NCBI GenBank assembly: GCA_946401765.1
Contig: CAMIVJ010000211.1
Span: forward strand, 1-5,602
Source of the DNA: an uncultured bacterium
Lineage (GTDB): Bacteria > Verrucomicrobiota > Kiritimatiellia > RFP12 > UBA1067
Reading direction: 5' to 3'
Length of the DNA: 5,602 nucleotides
This document shows, one piece after another, positions 1-5,602 of the stretch. Each line of letters opens with the position of its first letter. Position 1 is the first letter of the stretch. The notes below the pieces were generated by a model that saw nothing but the letters and a program-made list of their open reading frames with translations, was not told where the DNA came from and made no database searches. The position numbers were made by a program, and so were the translations under genes.

Positions 1-356
1 TGACCGTTGGCGTGCTCGGCGCGGAGACGCTTCCGGTTGTGGAGATCTGCGCTCCCAACGGATGGTACGGATACGACGAGAAGTACAACTCAAACGAGAC
101 GCGCTATCCGTTCCCGGATGATCCGTTTCTCCCGGAGATGCAGCGCCTAGCGCGCGCCGCGTTCGACGCCACCGGCTGTCGAGGCGTCTCGCGCGTCGAC
201 TTCCGCGTGACTCCGGAAGGCCGCATGTACGCGCTTGAGATCAACACATCGCCCGGCATGACCGGCCACTCTCTCGTGCCGAAGGCCGCCGCGAAGGCCG
301 GGCTCTCCTTCGCCGAGCTATGCGACCGCGTGCTAAGGAGCGCAGCCCATGATTAA
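1..356 (+). CDS. ddl: D-alanine--D-alanine ligase, C-terminal part (5' end outside window)
   Basis: This is the last 117 codons of an ATP-grasp ligase that joins two D-alanines in the cytoplasm, using ATP, for peptidoglycan precursor synthesis. The reading frame is open from base 3 and runs off the left edge, so the start is missing and roughly two thirds of a normal ~300-residue Ddl lies upstream. Family hallmarks are visible in order: TVGVLG...LPVVEI, a YGYDEKY segment matching the usual YDYxAKY, GCRGVSRVDF, and LEINTSPGMTGHSL. The three Mg-binding residues expected from characterised Ddl enzymes are all present: Asp (198-200), Glu (237-239) and Asn (243-245). The gene ends in TAA inside the first codons of ftsQ, an 8-bp overlap that suggests translational coupling. 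The ddl-ftsQ order is the classic dcw arrangement. The assignment is secure; Ddl subtype cannot be judged from this fragment. Confidence 0.95.
   Translation, partial: TVGVLGAETLPVVEICAPNGWYGYDEKYNSNETRYPFPDDPFLPEMQRLARAAFDATGCRGVSRVDFRVTPEGRMYALEINTSPGMTGHSLVPKAAAKAGLSFAELCDRVLRSAAHD
335..340 (+). promoter_or_regulatory. Shine-Dalgarno site for ftsQ
   Basis: AAGGAG lies inside the end of ddl, with 8 nt between it and the ATG at 349. It is a strong anti-16S match at good spacing. It fixes the ftsQ start within the overlapping stop region of ddl. Confidence 0.8.
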
Positions 357-1221
357 GCACGTGACCAAGAAGAACGGTCCGCGCCCCGAACGCATAATAG
401 CGCTTGCGGTCTTTTCCGTGCTGTTCGTGGCGGCCATCGTCACGGGCCTCGTGTACGCATACCGCGCGCTGGCGGAGATCTGGCGCGAGCAGTGCCGCGT
501 GACGGACATGGAGCTAGACGTGGTGATCTCACCTGCGAAGATCATCCCGCAGGACGTTCTCAAGGATGCGATAATCCTCAACTTCGGCCTAACCAACGGC
601 GCCAACCTCGCCACAATCCCATTCGCCGAGCTGCGCGCCAATCTGCTCGAACGCATCCCCAACCTGCGCAACATCAGAATCGAGCGCCGCATGCCAAACC
701 GCGTGACGATCGACGTGGAGGAGCGCGAGCCGATAGCGCGCATCGCGCCGCGCAAAGGCGCCGCCGCTTCGGGCCGAGTCGCCGACGTCGACGGCGTGGT
801 GTTCTGGTACAACGCCAACACATCCCTTCTGCCCATAGTGCGCGAGTCTTCCGACACCCCCACTGTCCCAGGCAAGAAGCTCACCGGCAACGTCGCCGCC
901 GCTCTCCGTCTCGTGAAGGCCGCCGCCCAGCCCGAGCTCTCAAACTTGCGCGTGCTCGAGATCGAGACGCATCACACCGACTATCTCCTCGTCACCTTCG
1001 GCAACTACGACAGCGCCAAGATAGCGTGGGCCAACATGAACGAAGACACCCGCCAGTCGCGCGAGTCGCTTCACACACAGCTCACAAGGCTGTCCCAGGT
1101 TATCGCCACCCGCTTGACGCCGCAGGCCACTCTGTGGCTTGCTACGGACTGGGGTCCACATAGCCGCATCACCGCAAGCGGACCCAACAACCGGGCCCCG
1201 GCATCCAGCATCGGCAACTAG
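349..1221 (+). CDS. ftsQ: Cell division protein FtsQ (bitopic divisome scaffold, POTRA domain)
   Basis: FtsQ is a bitopic inner-membrane protein that links early and late divisome proteins (FtsB/FtsL in characterised systems) through its periplasmic domain. The 290-residue length is typical. A basic cytoplasmic N-terminus (residues 1-15, with KK and RPER) precedes one hydrophobic segment at about 16-38. A POTRA-like region follows at about 53-125. It contains I65-I66-P67 near its start and the ERIPNLRNIRIERRMPNRVTI stretch (101-121), which matches the usual 'P.v..a.V.r.wP..l.I.v.E' pattern and ends in VEEREPIARI. A further FtsQ-type segment has DVDGVVFW (147-153), the typical 'vD..G.vf' turn, and PTVPG (171-175). 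The last ~20 residues are polar, rich in Asn, Ser and Pro, and probably disordered. The ATG at 349 has a strong SD site. Identification rests on topology, these motifs and position between ddl and ftsA; overall sequence is divergent, as usual for FtsQ. Confidence 0.88.
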   Translation: MIKHVTKKNGPRPERIIALAVFSVLFVAAIVTGLVYAYRALAEIWREQCRVTDMELDVVISPAKIIPQDVLKDAIILNFGLTNGANLATIPFAELRANLLERIPNLRNIRIERRMPNRVTIDVEEREPIARIAPRKGAAASGRVADVDGVVFWYNANTSLLPIVRESSDTPTVPGKKLTGNVAAALRLVKAAAQPELSNLRVLEIETHHTDYLLVTFGNYDSAKIAWANMNEDTRQSRESLHTQLTRLSQVIATRLTPQATLWLATDWGPHSRITASGPNNRAPASSIGN

Positions 1222-1227
1222 AAAGGA
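1222..1227 (+). promoter_or_regulatory. Shine-Dalgarno site supporting the GTG start of ftsA
   Basis: AAAGGA lies directly after the ftsQ TAG, 9 nt before the GTG at 1237. The next in-frame ATG of ftsA is not until codon 146, inside the conserved fold. This SD site therefore decides for the GTG start. Confidence 0.75.
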
Positions 1228-1236
1228 ATACCGCAA

Positions 1237-2454
1237 GTGAACCTCTCAGAACCGGTAGCCGCATTCGAGATCGGCACCACTAACACAGTTGTCGCCATCG
1301 GCGAACCGCTGGGCGGCGGCAGGATAAAGGTGGCCGCAATAGACTCCATAGCCTCCTCCGGCGTGCGCAAAAGCCAGATCGTAGACGTCTCACAGGCCAA
1401 ATTCTCCGTGGAGTCCGTGCTCAAGCGCCTGGCCGACCAGGCCGACTACTCCATCGGCCAGGCCTACCTCGCGGTGTCGGGCCCGCACATCCGCACCAAG
1501 ATCGTGAACGCCCAGGTTCCGGTGAACGGCGGCGTGGTGCGCGAGGAGGACATCGCCGAAGTCAACGAGCGCTCCTATGACGCAGGCCTTCCGCAGGACT
1601 GCTATCCCATCGAGCTCTCGAACATCTGCTACAAGCTGGACGACATCGACTCCATCCTGTCGCCCAAGAACATGAGCGGCCGTCTTCTCTCGCAGCGCTC
1701 ACTCTGCATCTACGGCTCCACCCAGCGCATCCACGACGCGTTCACCGCCGCGCGCGGCGCAAAGCTCGAGATCCCGGAAGGAGCGGTCGCGTTCGCCGGC
1801 TCATGCGCCGCCGCCGCCGTGCTTACCGCGCAGAATAAGAAGGACGGCGCACTCGCGATCGACCTGGGCGGCGGCTCAACTTCGTTCACCGTATGGGTTA
1901 ATGGCAAGCTCGTGCAGGCCGGCGTGCTTGGCGTCGGCGGAGACCATGTGACGAACGACATCCACGAGGCGTTCCCCGTCTCGCGCTCGCAGGCGGAGCA
2001 GCTCAAGATGATGTCTTCGGCTGTCATATCGAAGGACGACGCGTCCGTACGAGTTACCGTGCCCGACCCAACGCCAGGCTTCAAGCCAATCACCGTCTCG
2101 CGCCGGGCCCTCAACACCGTCGTCAACGCGCGCCTGCAGGAGCTCTTCACGATCATACGCGCAAAGGTGGACGAGGAGAACCGCCTTCATCTGCTCAACG
2201 CCGGCGTGTTCCTCACGGGCGGCGGCTCCGCCCTTGCCGGAACAGTGGAGCTTGCCGCGTCAGTTTTCGGCTGCGGAGTGCGCGTTGGCTCGCTGCTGCC
2301 CGAAATCGAGGGCCTTGAAGAGCACCCTCAGCCCAGGCTCACCTGGTACCGCGCCTTCGTCGCCGCCGGGCTGCTGCTCATCGCACAGCAGCAGAGCGAA
2401 CCGTCATCGTCCATCTTCGATTCAATCAAGAAAATATTCGGACTGCGCAAATGA
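1237..2454 (+). CDS. ftsA: Cell division protein FtsA (actin-like membrane tether of FtsZ)
   Basis: FtsA is an actin/Hsp70-fold ATP-binding protein that polymerises at the inner membrane and anchors FtsZ filaments. The 405 residues match the family's ~400-420. Visible motifs in order: phosphate-1 loop AFEIGTTNTVVAIGE (9-23); SHS2/1C subdomain with AYLAVSGPHIRT (76-87); phosphate-2 loop AIDLGGGSTSFTVW (207-220) followed by GVLGVGGDHVTNDI (229-242); adenosine-site motif VFLTGGGSALAG (324-335). The C-terminus, SSIFDSIKKIFGLRK (391-405), can form the amphipathic membrane-targeting helix, with Ile and Phe on one face and Lys on the other. Translation starts at GTG with a good SD site. The TGA stop overlaps the ftsZ ATG as ATGA, which implies coupled translation and a controlled FtsA:FtsZ ratio. 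No key residue is missing; Glu in EIGT is also found in E. coli FtsA. Confidence 0.96.
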   Translation: MNLSEPVAAFEIGTTNTVVAIGEPLGGGRIKVAAIDSIASSGVRKSQIVDVSQAKFSVESVLKRLADQADYSIGQAYLAVSGPHIRTKIVNAQVPVNGGVVREEDIAEVNERSYDAGLPQDCYPIELSNICYKLDDIDSILSPKNMSGRLLSQRSLCIYGSTQRIHDAFTAARGAKLEIPEGAVAFAGSCAAAAVLTAQNKKDGALAIDLGGGSTSFTVWVNGKLVQAGVLGVGGDHVTNDIHEAFPVSRSQAEQLKMMSSAVISKDDASVRVTVPDPTPGFKPITVSRRALNTVVNARLQELFTIIRAKVDEENRLHLLNAGVFLTGGGSALAGTVELAASVFGCGVRVGSLLPEIEGLEEHPQPRLTWYRAFVAAGLLLIAQQQSEPSSSIFDSIKKIFGLRK

Positions 2455-3551
2455 ACCCTCTACCATCACCTCTGATTCTCATCGGCGTTGGCGGCGCCGG
2501 CGCGGCAATGACGCGCGGCGTGCTGCGCGCATACGGCCAGGGCGTGCGCACGCTCGTTCTGGACACCGACGCGCAGACCGGCGCGCCGAGCGACGTTCCT
2601 TTCACGCTGCTCGGCGGCAACCGCCTCGCAGGGCGCGGCACAGGCGGCGAACCCTCCTCCGCCCGCGCTTCGTTCCAGGACACCCCGTCGCTCATCGACC
2701 CCGCTCTCGACGGCGTGCGCACCGCCGTCGTCGTCACCGCTCTCGGCGGCGGCACGGGCGGCGGTGCAACCGGCGAGCTGCTCAAGCGGCTGCACGGCCT
2801 TGGCATCACCACGCTTCTCTTCGCCACGCTCCCGTTCGCCTTCGAGGGCGAAGAGCGCATGCGCATCGCCAAGACCTCCGCAGGCCCCATCTGCCAGCAG
2901 GCCGACGTGTCTGTGCTGCTGCCGCTCGACCAGCTCGTTGCAGACGCCGGCAGCGACAACATGAAGGAGGCGCTTTCCCGCGGCGTCGACACCCTAGCCT
3001 CCGGCGTTACGCTGCTCTGGCGCATCATCGAACGCCCCGGATTCATCAGCCTCGACGCCGAACGCCTGCGCGCAATCCTCACGGGATGCGGACGCGGTCA
3101 GTTCGCCACAGCCACCGCGGCAGGCGAAGACCGCGTCCAGAAGGTGCTCGCCTCGCTCGCCAGCACTCCTCTCATCAAACACGACCCGTCTCGCCCCCCC
3201 GTTCGCAGAATCCTCGTCGGCATCCTCGCCGGCGACGACCTTCGACTTTCCGAGGTGGCCTCCATCTCTTCCGGCATAACGGCTGCATTCGGCCCGAACG
3301 CCACCCTCGAGCTCGGCACGGTGAACGACGAGACGACCTTCTCCGGGCGACTCTCCGTGGTGATGCTACTCTTCGAAGAGAGCGCGACCGCGGCCCTTCA
3401 TCCTGGCGCCGGACGTTCCATGCAGGCCGGCGGAGGCAATCCGCTGCCCACCGGCACCTCGCGCTTCCACAACGCCGAGAAGACCCTGTGGGGCGACGAA
3501 GACCTCGACGTGCCCACCTTCATCCGCCGCCAGCTCACGCTGGACCGATAG
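2451..3551 (+). CDS. ftsZ: Divergent cell division protein FtsZ (tubulin-like)
   Basis: FtsZ is the tubulin-fold GTPase that forms the cytoplasmic division ring. The 366 residues are near the usual ~380. Visible features in order: glycine loop LIGVGGAG (10-17); LDTDAQ (37-42, usually NTDAQ); GRGTGGEP (61-68, usually G.GAGG.P); tubulin signature GGGTGGGA (99-106, usually GGGTGTGA); PFAFEGEERM (128-137); RPGFISLDAERLR (195-207) at the T7-loop position; ATAAGEDR (221-228, usually GVASGEDR); and DLDVPTFIRRQ (351-361), the conserved C-terminal peptide that binds FtsA. The linker between core and peptide (~310-349) is short. In the T7 loop, the family's NVDFAD reads SLDAER, so the first Asn and last Asp are lost. 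The start overlaps the ftsA stop by 4 bp with only a weak upstream CGGA, so translation probably depends on coupling. Because it sits in ftsQ-ftsA-ftsZ order and keeps the C-terminal peptide, it is probably the working FtsZ of a divergent lineage; a second FtsZ elsewhere cannot be excluded. Confidence 0.9.
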   Translation: MNPLPSPLILIGVGGAGAAMTRGVLRAYGQGVRTLVLDTDAQTGAPSDVPFTLLGGNRLAGRGTGGEPSSARASFQDTPSLIDPALDGVRTAVVVTALGGGTGGGATGELLKRLHGLGITTLLFATLPFAFEGEERMRIAKTSAGPICQQADVSVLLPLDQLVADAGSDNMKEALSRGVDTLASGVTLLWRIIERPGFISLDAERLRAILTGCGRGQFATATAAGEDRVQKVLASLASTPLIKHDPSRPPVRRILVGILAGDDLRLSEVASISSGITAAFGPNATLELGTVNDETTFSGRLSVVMLLFEESATAALHPGAGRSMQAGGGNPLPTGTSRFHNAEKTLWGDEDLDVPTFIRRQLTLDR

Positions 3552-3561
3552 AGCCACTCCC

Positions 3562-5418
3562 ATGCAGCGCGACGGCCATGTAAGGCTACTTCCCATACAT
3601 GTGGCGAACAAGATCGCCGCAGGCGAGGTGGTGGAGCGTCCTGCGTCCGTCCTGAAGGAGCTGCTCGAAAACGCCCTCGACGCAGGCGCCACGCGCATAG
3701 AGGTGAACGTGGTGGCGGGAGGGCGCAACCTCGTCTCGGTGCGCGACGACGGCTGCGGCATGACGCGCGAGGACGCCCTTCTCTCGCTTGAGCGCCAGGC
3801 CACGTCGAAGATCCGCGACGTGGACGACATCGAGCGCATAGACACTCTTGGCTTCCGCGGCGAGGCCATTCCATCCATCGCCTCAGTCTCGCGCTTCACC
3901 CTCACCACGCGCCGCCACTGCGACGAGGCGGGCACCCGCATCGTCGTGAACGCCGGCACGCTCGCCGAGGCGAAGGACTGCGGCGCGCCCCCCGGCACGT
4001 GCGTGGAGGTGCGCGACCTCTTCTGCAACGTCCCCGCACGCCGCAAGTTCCTGCGCGCATACGCCACCGAAGAGGCGCACATCCGCGCCGCGTTCACCGT
4101 GCATGCCCTCGCCCATCCCGACGTGGGATTCTCGCTCGTTCTTGACGGACGCGAGACGTACCGCTTCGCTCCCGGCGCGACGCTTGAAGAGCGCATCCGC
4201 GACCTCTTCGGCGCTGAGTTCGCCGAAAGCCTAGTGCCCGTTGGCACGTCCTCGCCATCCGATCCGTCCGCCGTGAACGTTCACGGCTACGTCGAGCGTC
4301 CATCCTCCGGCGCGTCAATCCGCCGAGACCAGTTCATCTTCGTGAACGGCCGCCCTGCCACAGCCGCCGCAATCAGCTACGCCGTGCGCGAGGCATATCC
4401 GCGAAGCAGGGACGACGAGCGTCCAGTCCTTGTGCTCTTCATAGACCTTCCGCCAACGCAGGTGGACGTCAACGTTCACCCCGCGAAACGCGAAGTGCGC
4501 TTCCGACGCCCCGCAGACGTGCGCGAGGCAATCATATCAACCATCTCGGCCGCGCTCGTCCCGGCAACGCCACAGCAGCCTTCCGCCGTCACTCCTCCTG
4601 CGGAATCTTCCGCTCCACCTCCATCGCCTACCGCGAACGCGCCCTTTGCCGTTCCATTCACGTCGGCGCCGATTCAGACTTCTTTCGCCCTTCCGCGCCA
4701 GCAGCTTGTGCAACCGCCTGCAACGCCGGCGCAGCAATCGCCCGTTCCGCTTTCTGCGGAACAGCCATCCGCGCTGTCCGCTCCGGCCGAGCCTGCAGCG
4801 ACATCCGGAGAAAGCACATGTTCTTCAGGATCGTCCACAAATCTTTGGCGATGGTTCAACTACCTTGCACAGACTTCCAGCGGCTACATTCTCCTTGAGA
4901 CGGACTCTGGCCTTGTTATGGTCGATCCTCGCGCCGCGCGCGCGCGCATAGCATACGAGACGCTTCTTGAACGCCGCGAAAACGCATCCCAGCCGCTGCT
5001 CATTCCAGAGACGGTGCAGTTGCCACCTGCCGATTCGGCGCGCATACGCTCTTTTCTCTCCGAGCTTTCCGCCGCCGGTTTCCAGATCGAGGAGTTCGGG
5101 CGCGACATGTGGAAGGTGGACGCAGTGCCGGATCTTCTCGCCGGCTTCTCGACCGCCGCCACGCTCGCCTCCATCGCCGCCGACATCGCCGAAGGCGGCG
5201 CCAGGCGCGGCGCCGCCCGCTGGCGCGACGAACTCGTGGCGCGCGCCGTTTCAAGGGCGTACGCAGGCGCTTCGACGCAGCTCACGCCGGAAGCTGCCGT
5301 AAAGTTGGTCGAGGAGCTTGCCAACGCGAAGATGCCTTACGTCTGCCCGCGCGGCAAGCCGGTGATGGTCTACCGCTCGAACCGCGAAATCGCCCGCAGC
5401 TTCGGCCGCCAGTCATAG
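3562..5418 (+). CDS. mutL: DNA mismatch repair protein MutL with degenerate endonuclease site
   Basis: MutL is the GHKL ATPase that couples MutS mismatch recognition to strand excision. The 618 residues are typical. The N-terminal ATPase is well conserved: NKIAAGEVVERPASV (16-30); KELLENALDAGAT (32-44) with catalytic Glu33 and Mg-binding Asn37; RDDGCGM (61-67); ATSKI (80-84); TLGFRGEA (95-102); the PARRKFL segment (158-164); FVNGRP (260-265); and DVNVHPAKREVRF (302-314) with Lys309. A Pro/Ala/Ser/Gln-rich linker covers about 333-427. The C-terminal dimerisation domain starts near LWRWFNYLAQ (428-437). Where nicking MutL proteins carry DQHAAHERI..YE, this one reads DPRAARARIAYE (455-466). The late CPHGRP motif reads CPRGKP (595-600), and the Ser-x-Ala-Cys motif is not recognisable near 559-566. 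The ATG follows the ftsZ stop by 10 bp with no clear SD site, so expression likely depends on read-through from ftsZ. Confidence 0.96.
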   Translation: MQRDGHVRLLPIHVANKIAAGEVVERPASVLKELLENALDAGATRIEVNVVAGGRNLVSVRDDGCGMTREDALLSLERQATSKIRDVDDIERIDTLGFRGEAIPSIASVSRFTLTTRRHCDEAGTRIVVNAGTLAEAKDCGAPPGTCVEVRDLFCNVPARRKFLRAYATEEAHIRAAFTVHALAHPDVGFSLVLDGRETYRFAPGATLEERIRDLFGAEFAESLVPVGTSSPSDPSAVNVHGYVERPSSGASIRRDQFIFVNGRPATAAAISYAVREAYPRSRDDERPVLVLFIDLPPTQVDVNVHPAKREVRFRRPADVREAIISTISAALVPATPQQPSAVTPPAESSAPPPSPTANAPFAVPFTSAPIQTSFALPRQQLVQPPATPAQQSPVPLSAEQPSALSAPAEPAATSGESTCSSGSSTNLWRWFNYLAQTSSGYILLETDSGLVMVDPRAARARIAYETLLERRENASQPLLIPETVQLPPADSARIRSFLSELSAAGFQIEEFGRDMWKVDAVPDLLAGFSTAATLASIAADIAEGGARRGAARWRDELVARAVSRAYAGASTQLTPEAAVKLVEELANAKMPYVCPRGKPVMVYRSNREIARSFGRQS

Positions 5419-5497
5419 CGCCATTTCAGCTTTTCCATCGTATGCACGTTGGCATCTCGTCTGGCATCAGTGTGACTCACTGAGGACAGTTCCCACG

Positions 5498-5528
5498 CGA
5501 TTCGGGGAAGCGACACTCCTGTCGCTTC
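5498..5528 (+). repeat. Repeat unit A: tag plus 9-bp hairpin
   Basis: Tag at 5498-5506, then a perfect 9-bp stem GAAGCGACA / TGTCGCTTC (5507-5515 with 5520-5528) closing a CTCC loop (5516-5519). It contains an A-T pair (5513 with 5522) where unit B has G-C. Confidence 0.85.
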
Positions 5529-5547
5529 ACAATGACGCGCCAGTGTC

Positions 5548-5578
5548 GAAGCGGCAGGAGTGCCGCTTCCCCGAATCG
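5548..5578 (-). repeat. Repeat unit B: inverted copy of unit A
   Basis: Perfect 9-bp stem GAAGCGGCA / TGCCGCTTC (5548-5556 with 5561-5569) closing a GGAG loop (5557-5560), followed by the inverted tag (5570-5578). The GGAG loop is the exact complement of the CTCC loop of unit A. The differing base pair is G5554-C5563. Confidence 0.85.
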
Positions 5579-5602
5579 TGACTTCCAACTCCAGGCCTCG
5601 CG

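Larger units (their letters stand above)
5498..5578. repeat. REP/BIME-like inverted pair of 31-nt palindromic units
   Basis: Two 31-nt units lie in inverted orientation, 29 of 31 positions matching, separated by a 19-nt spacer (5529-5547). Each unit has an outer 9-nt tag (CGATTCGGG read from the outside) and an inner 22-nt hairpin. The whole block could fold as one long stem, as two small hairpins, or as a cruciform in DNA. No T-run follows either hairpin on the + strand or the - strand, so a standard intrinsic terminator is not supported. It starts 79 bp after the mutL stop and is the only structured element in 5419-5602; the flanking bases show no credible gene. By layout it resembles the inverted REP pairs called BIMEs. 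Whether it is dispersed in the genome cannot be seen from one copy. Confidence 0.85.

Noticed and set aside
333..890. Open frame of 185 codons on the - strand opposite ftsQ
   Set aside because: No motifs, no good ribosome site, and fully antisense to a frame with a membrane segment and POTRA-like pattern in the right operon position.
2234..3583. Long open frame of 449 codons on the + strand, in another frame across the end of ftsA and all of ftsZ
   Set aside because: Its translation is extremely rich in Arg, Ala and Pro without domain motifs, as expected for an alternate frame of GC-rich coding DNA. The overlapping frames carry clear FtsA and FtsZ motifs.
3366..4247. Open frame of 293 codons on the - strand over the end of ftsZ and start of mutL
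   Set aside because: Ser/Arg-rich low-complexity translation with no recognisable fold. It lies antisense to strongly conserved MutL ATPase motifs, so it is a shadow of GC-rich codons.
5472..5480. Short palindrome GTGACTCAC between mutL and the repeat
   Set aside because: Arms of only 4 bp are expected by chance in 184 bp of intergenic DNA, and there is no promoter or regulator nearby to support an operator.
5557..5560. GGAG in a hairpin loop as a CsrA/RsmA binding site
   Set aside because: GGA in a loop fits the general pattern, but here the loop is part of a palindromic repeat whose other copy shows CTCC on the same strand, and no csrA context is visible.
5507..5569. Intrinsic (Rho-independent) terminator for the operon
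   Set aside because: The stems are strong, but no T-run follows either hairpin on the + strand (ACAATGACG after the first, CCCGAATCG after the second), nor in the reverse direction. A role in transcript ends is possible but not by the standard intrinsic signal.
5370..5588. Small 72-codon open frame on the - strand over the end of mutL and the terminal repeat
   Set aside because: It runs through the palindromic repeat and into mutL antisense, has no recognisable motif, and its openness is expected by chance at this length.

Overview
The window is a compact, same-strand gene block from a GC-rich bacterium. It holds the 3' end of a division and cell wall (dcw) cluster followed directly by a DNA mismatch repair gene: ddl (3' end only), ftsQ, ftsA, ftsZ, mutL. 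All five genes are on the + strand. Junctions are tight: an 8-bp ddl/ftsQ overlap, a 15-bp gap before ftsA, a 4-bp ATGA overlap between ftsA and ftsZ, and a 10-bp gap before mutL. This looks like one transcription unit with translational coupling. No promoter or terminator is recognisable inside it. Positions 1-5418 are essentially all coding.

The genes cover successive parts of one process. Ddl makes the D-Ala-D-Ala dipeptide of peptidoglycan precursors. FtsQ is the bitopic divisome scaffold. FtsA is the actin-like membrane anchor and FtsZ the tubulin-like ring polymer. FtsA keeps its C-terminal amphipathic helix and FtsZ keeps its C-terminal FtsA-binding peptide, so the tethering pair looks intact. 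The FtsZ GTPase core is unusually divergent, with the T7-loop catalytic Asp and several nucleotide-contact residues replaced. MutL has a complete-looking N-terminal ATPase, but the C-terminal metal-dependent nicking site is largely dismantled.

After mutL, positions 5419-5602 hold no credible gene. They contain a striking 81-bp inverted repeat made of two 31-nt units facing each other. Each unit is a 9-nt tag plus a perfect 9-bp-stem hairpin. The units differ at two positions only, and those two positions pair with each other within each stem. This resembles a REP/BIME-type dispersed repeat.

Taxonomy is inference only. High GC, Gram-negative-style ddl-ftsQ-ftsA-ftsZ order and a strongly divergent FtsZ would fit the PVC superphylum (Verrucomicrobiota, Kiritimatiellota or Lentisphaerota), but nothing in the window proves it. 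The least ordinary parts are the FtsZ active site, the MutL nuclease site, the ftsZ-mutL linkage and the terminal repeat. I see no clearly new multi-gene system.
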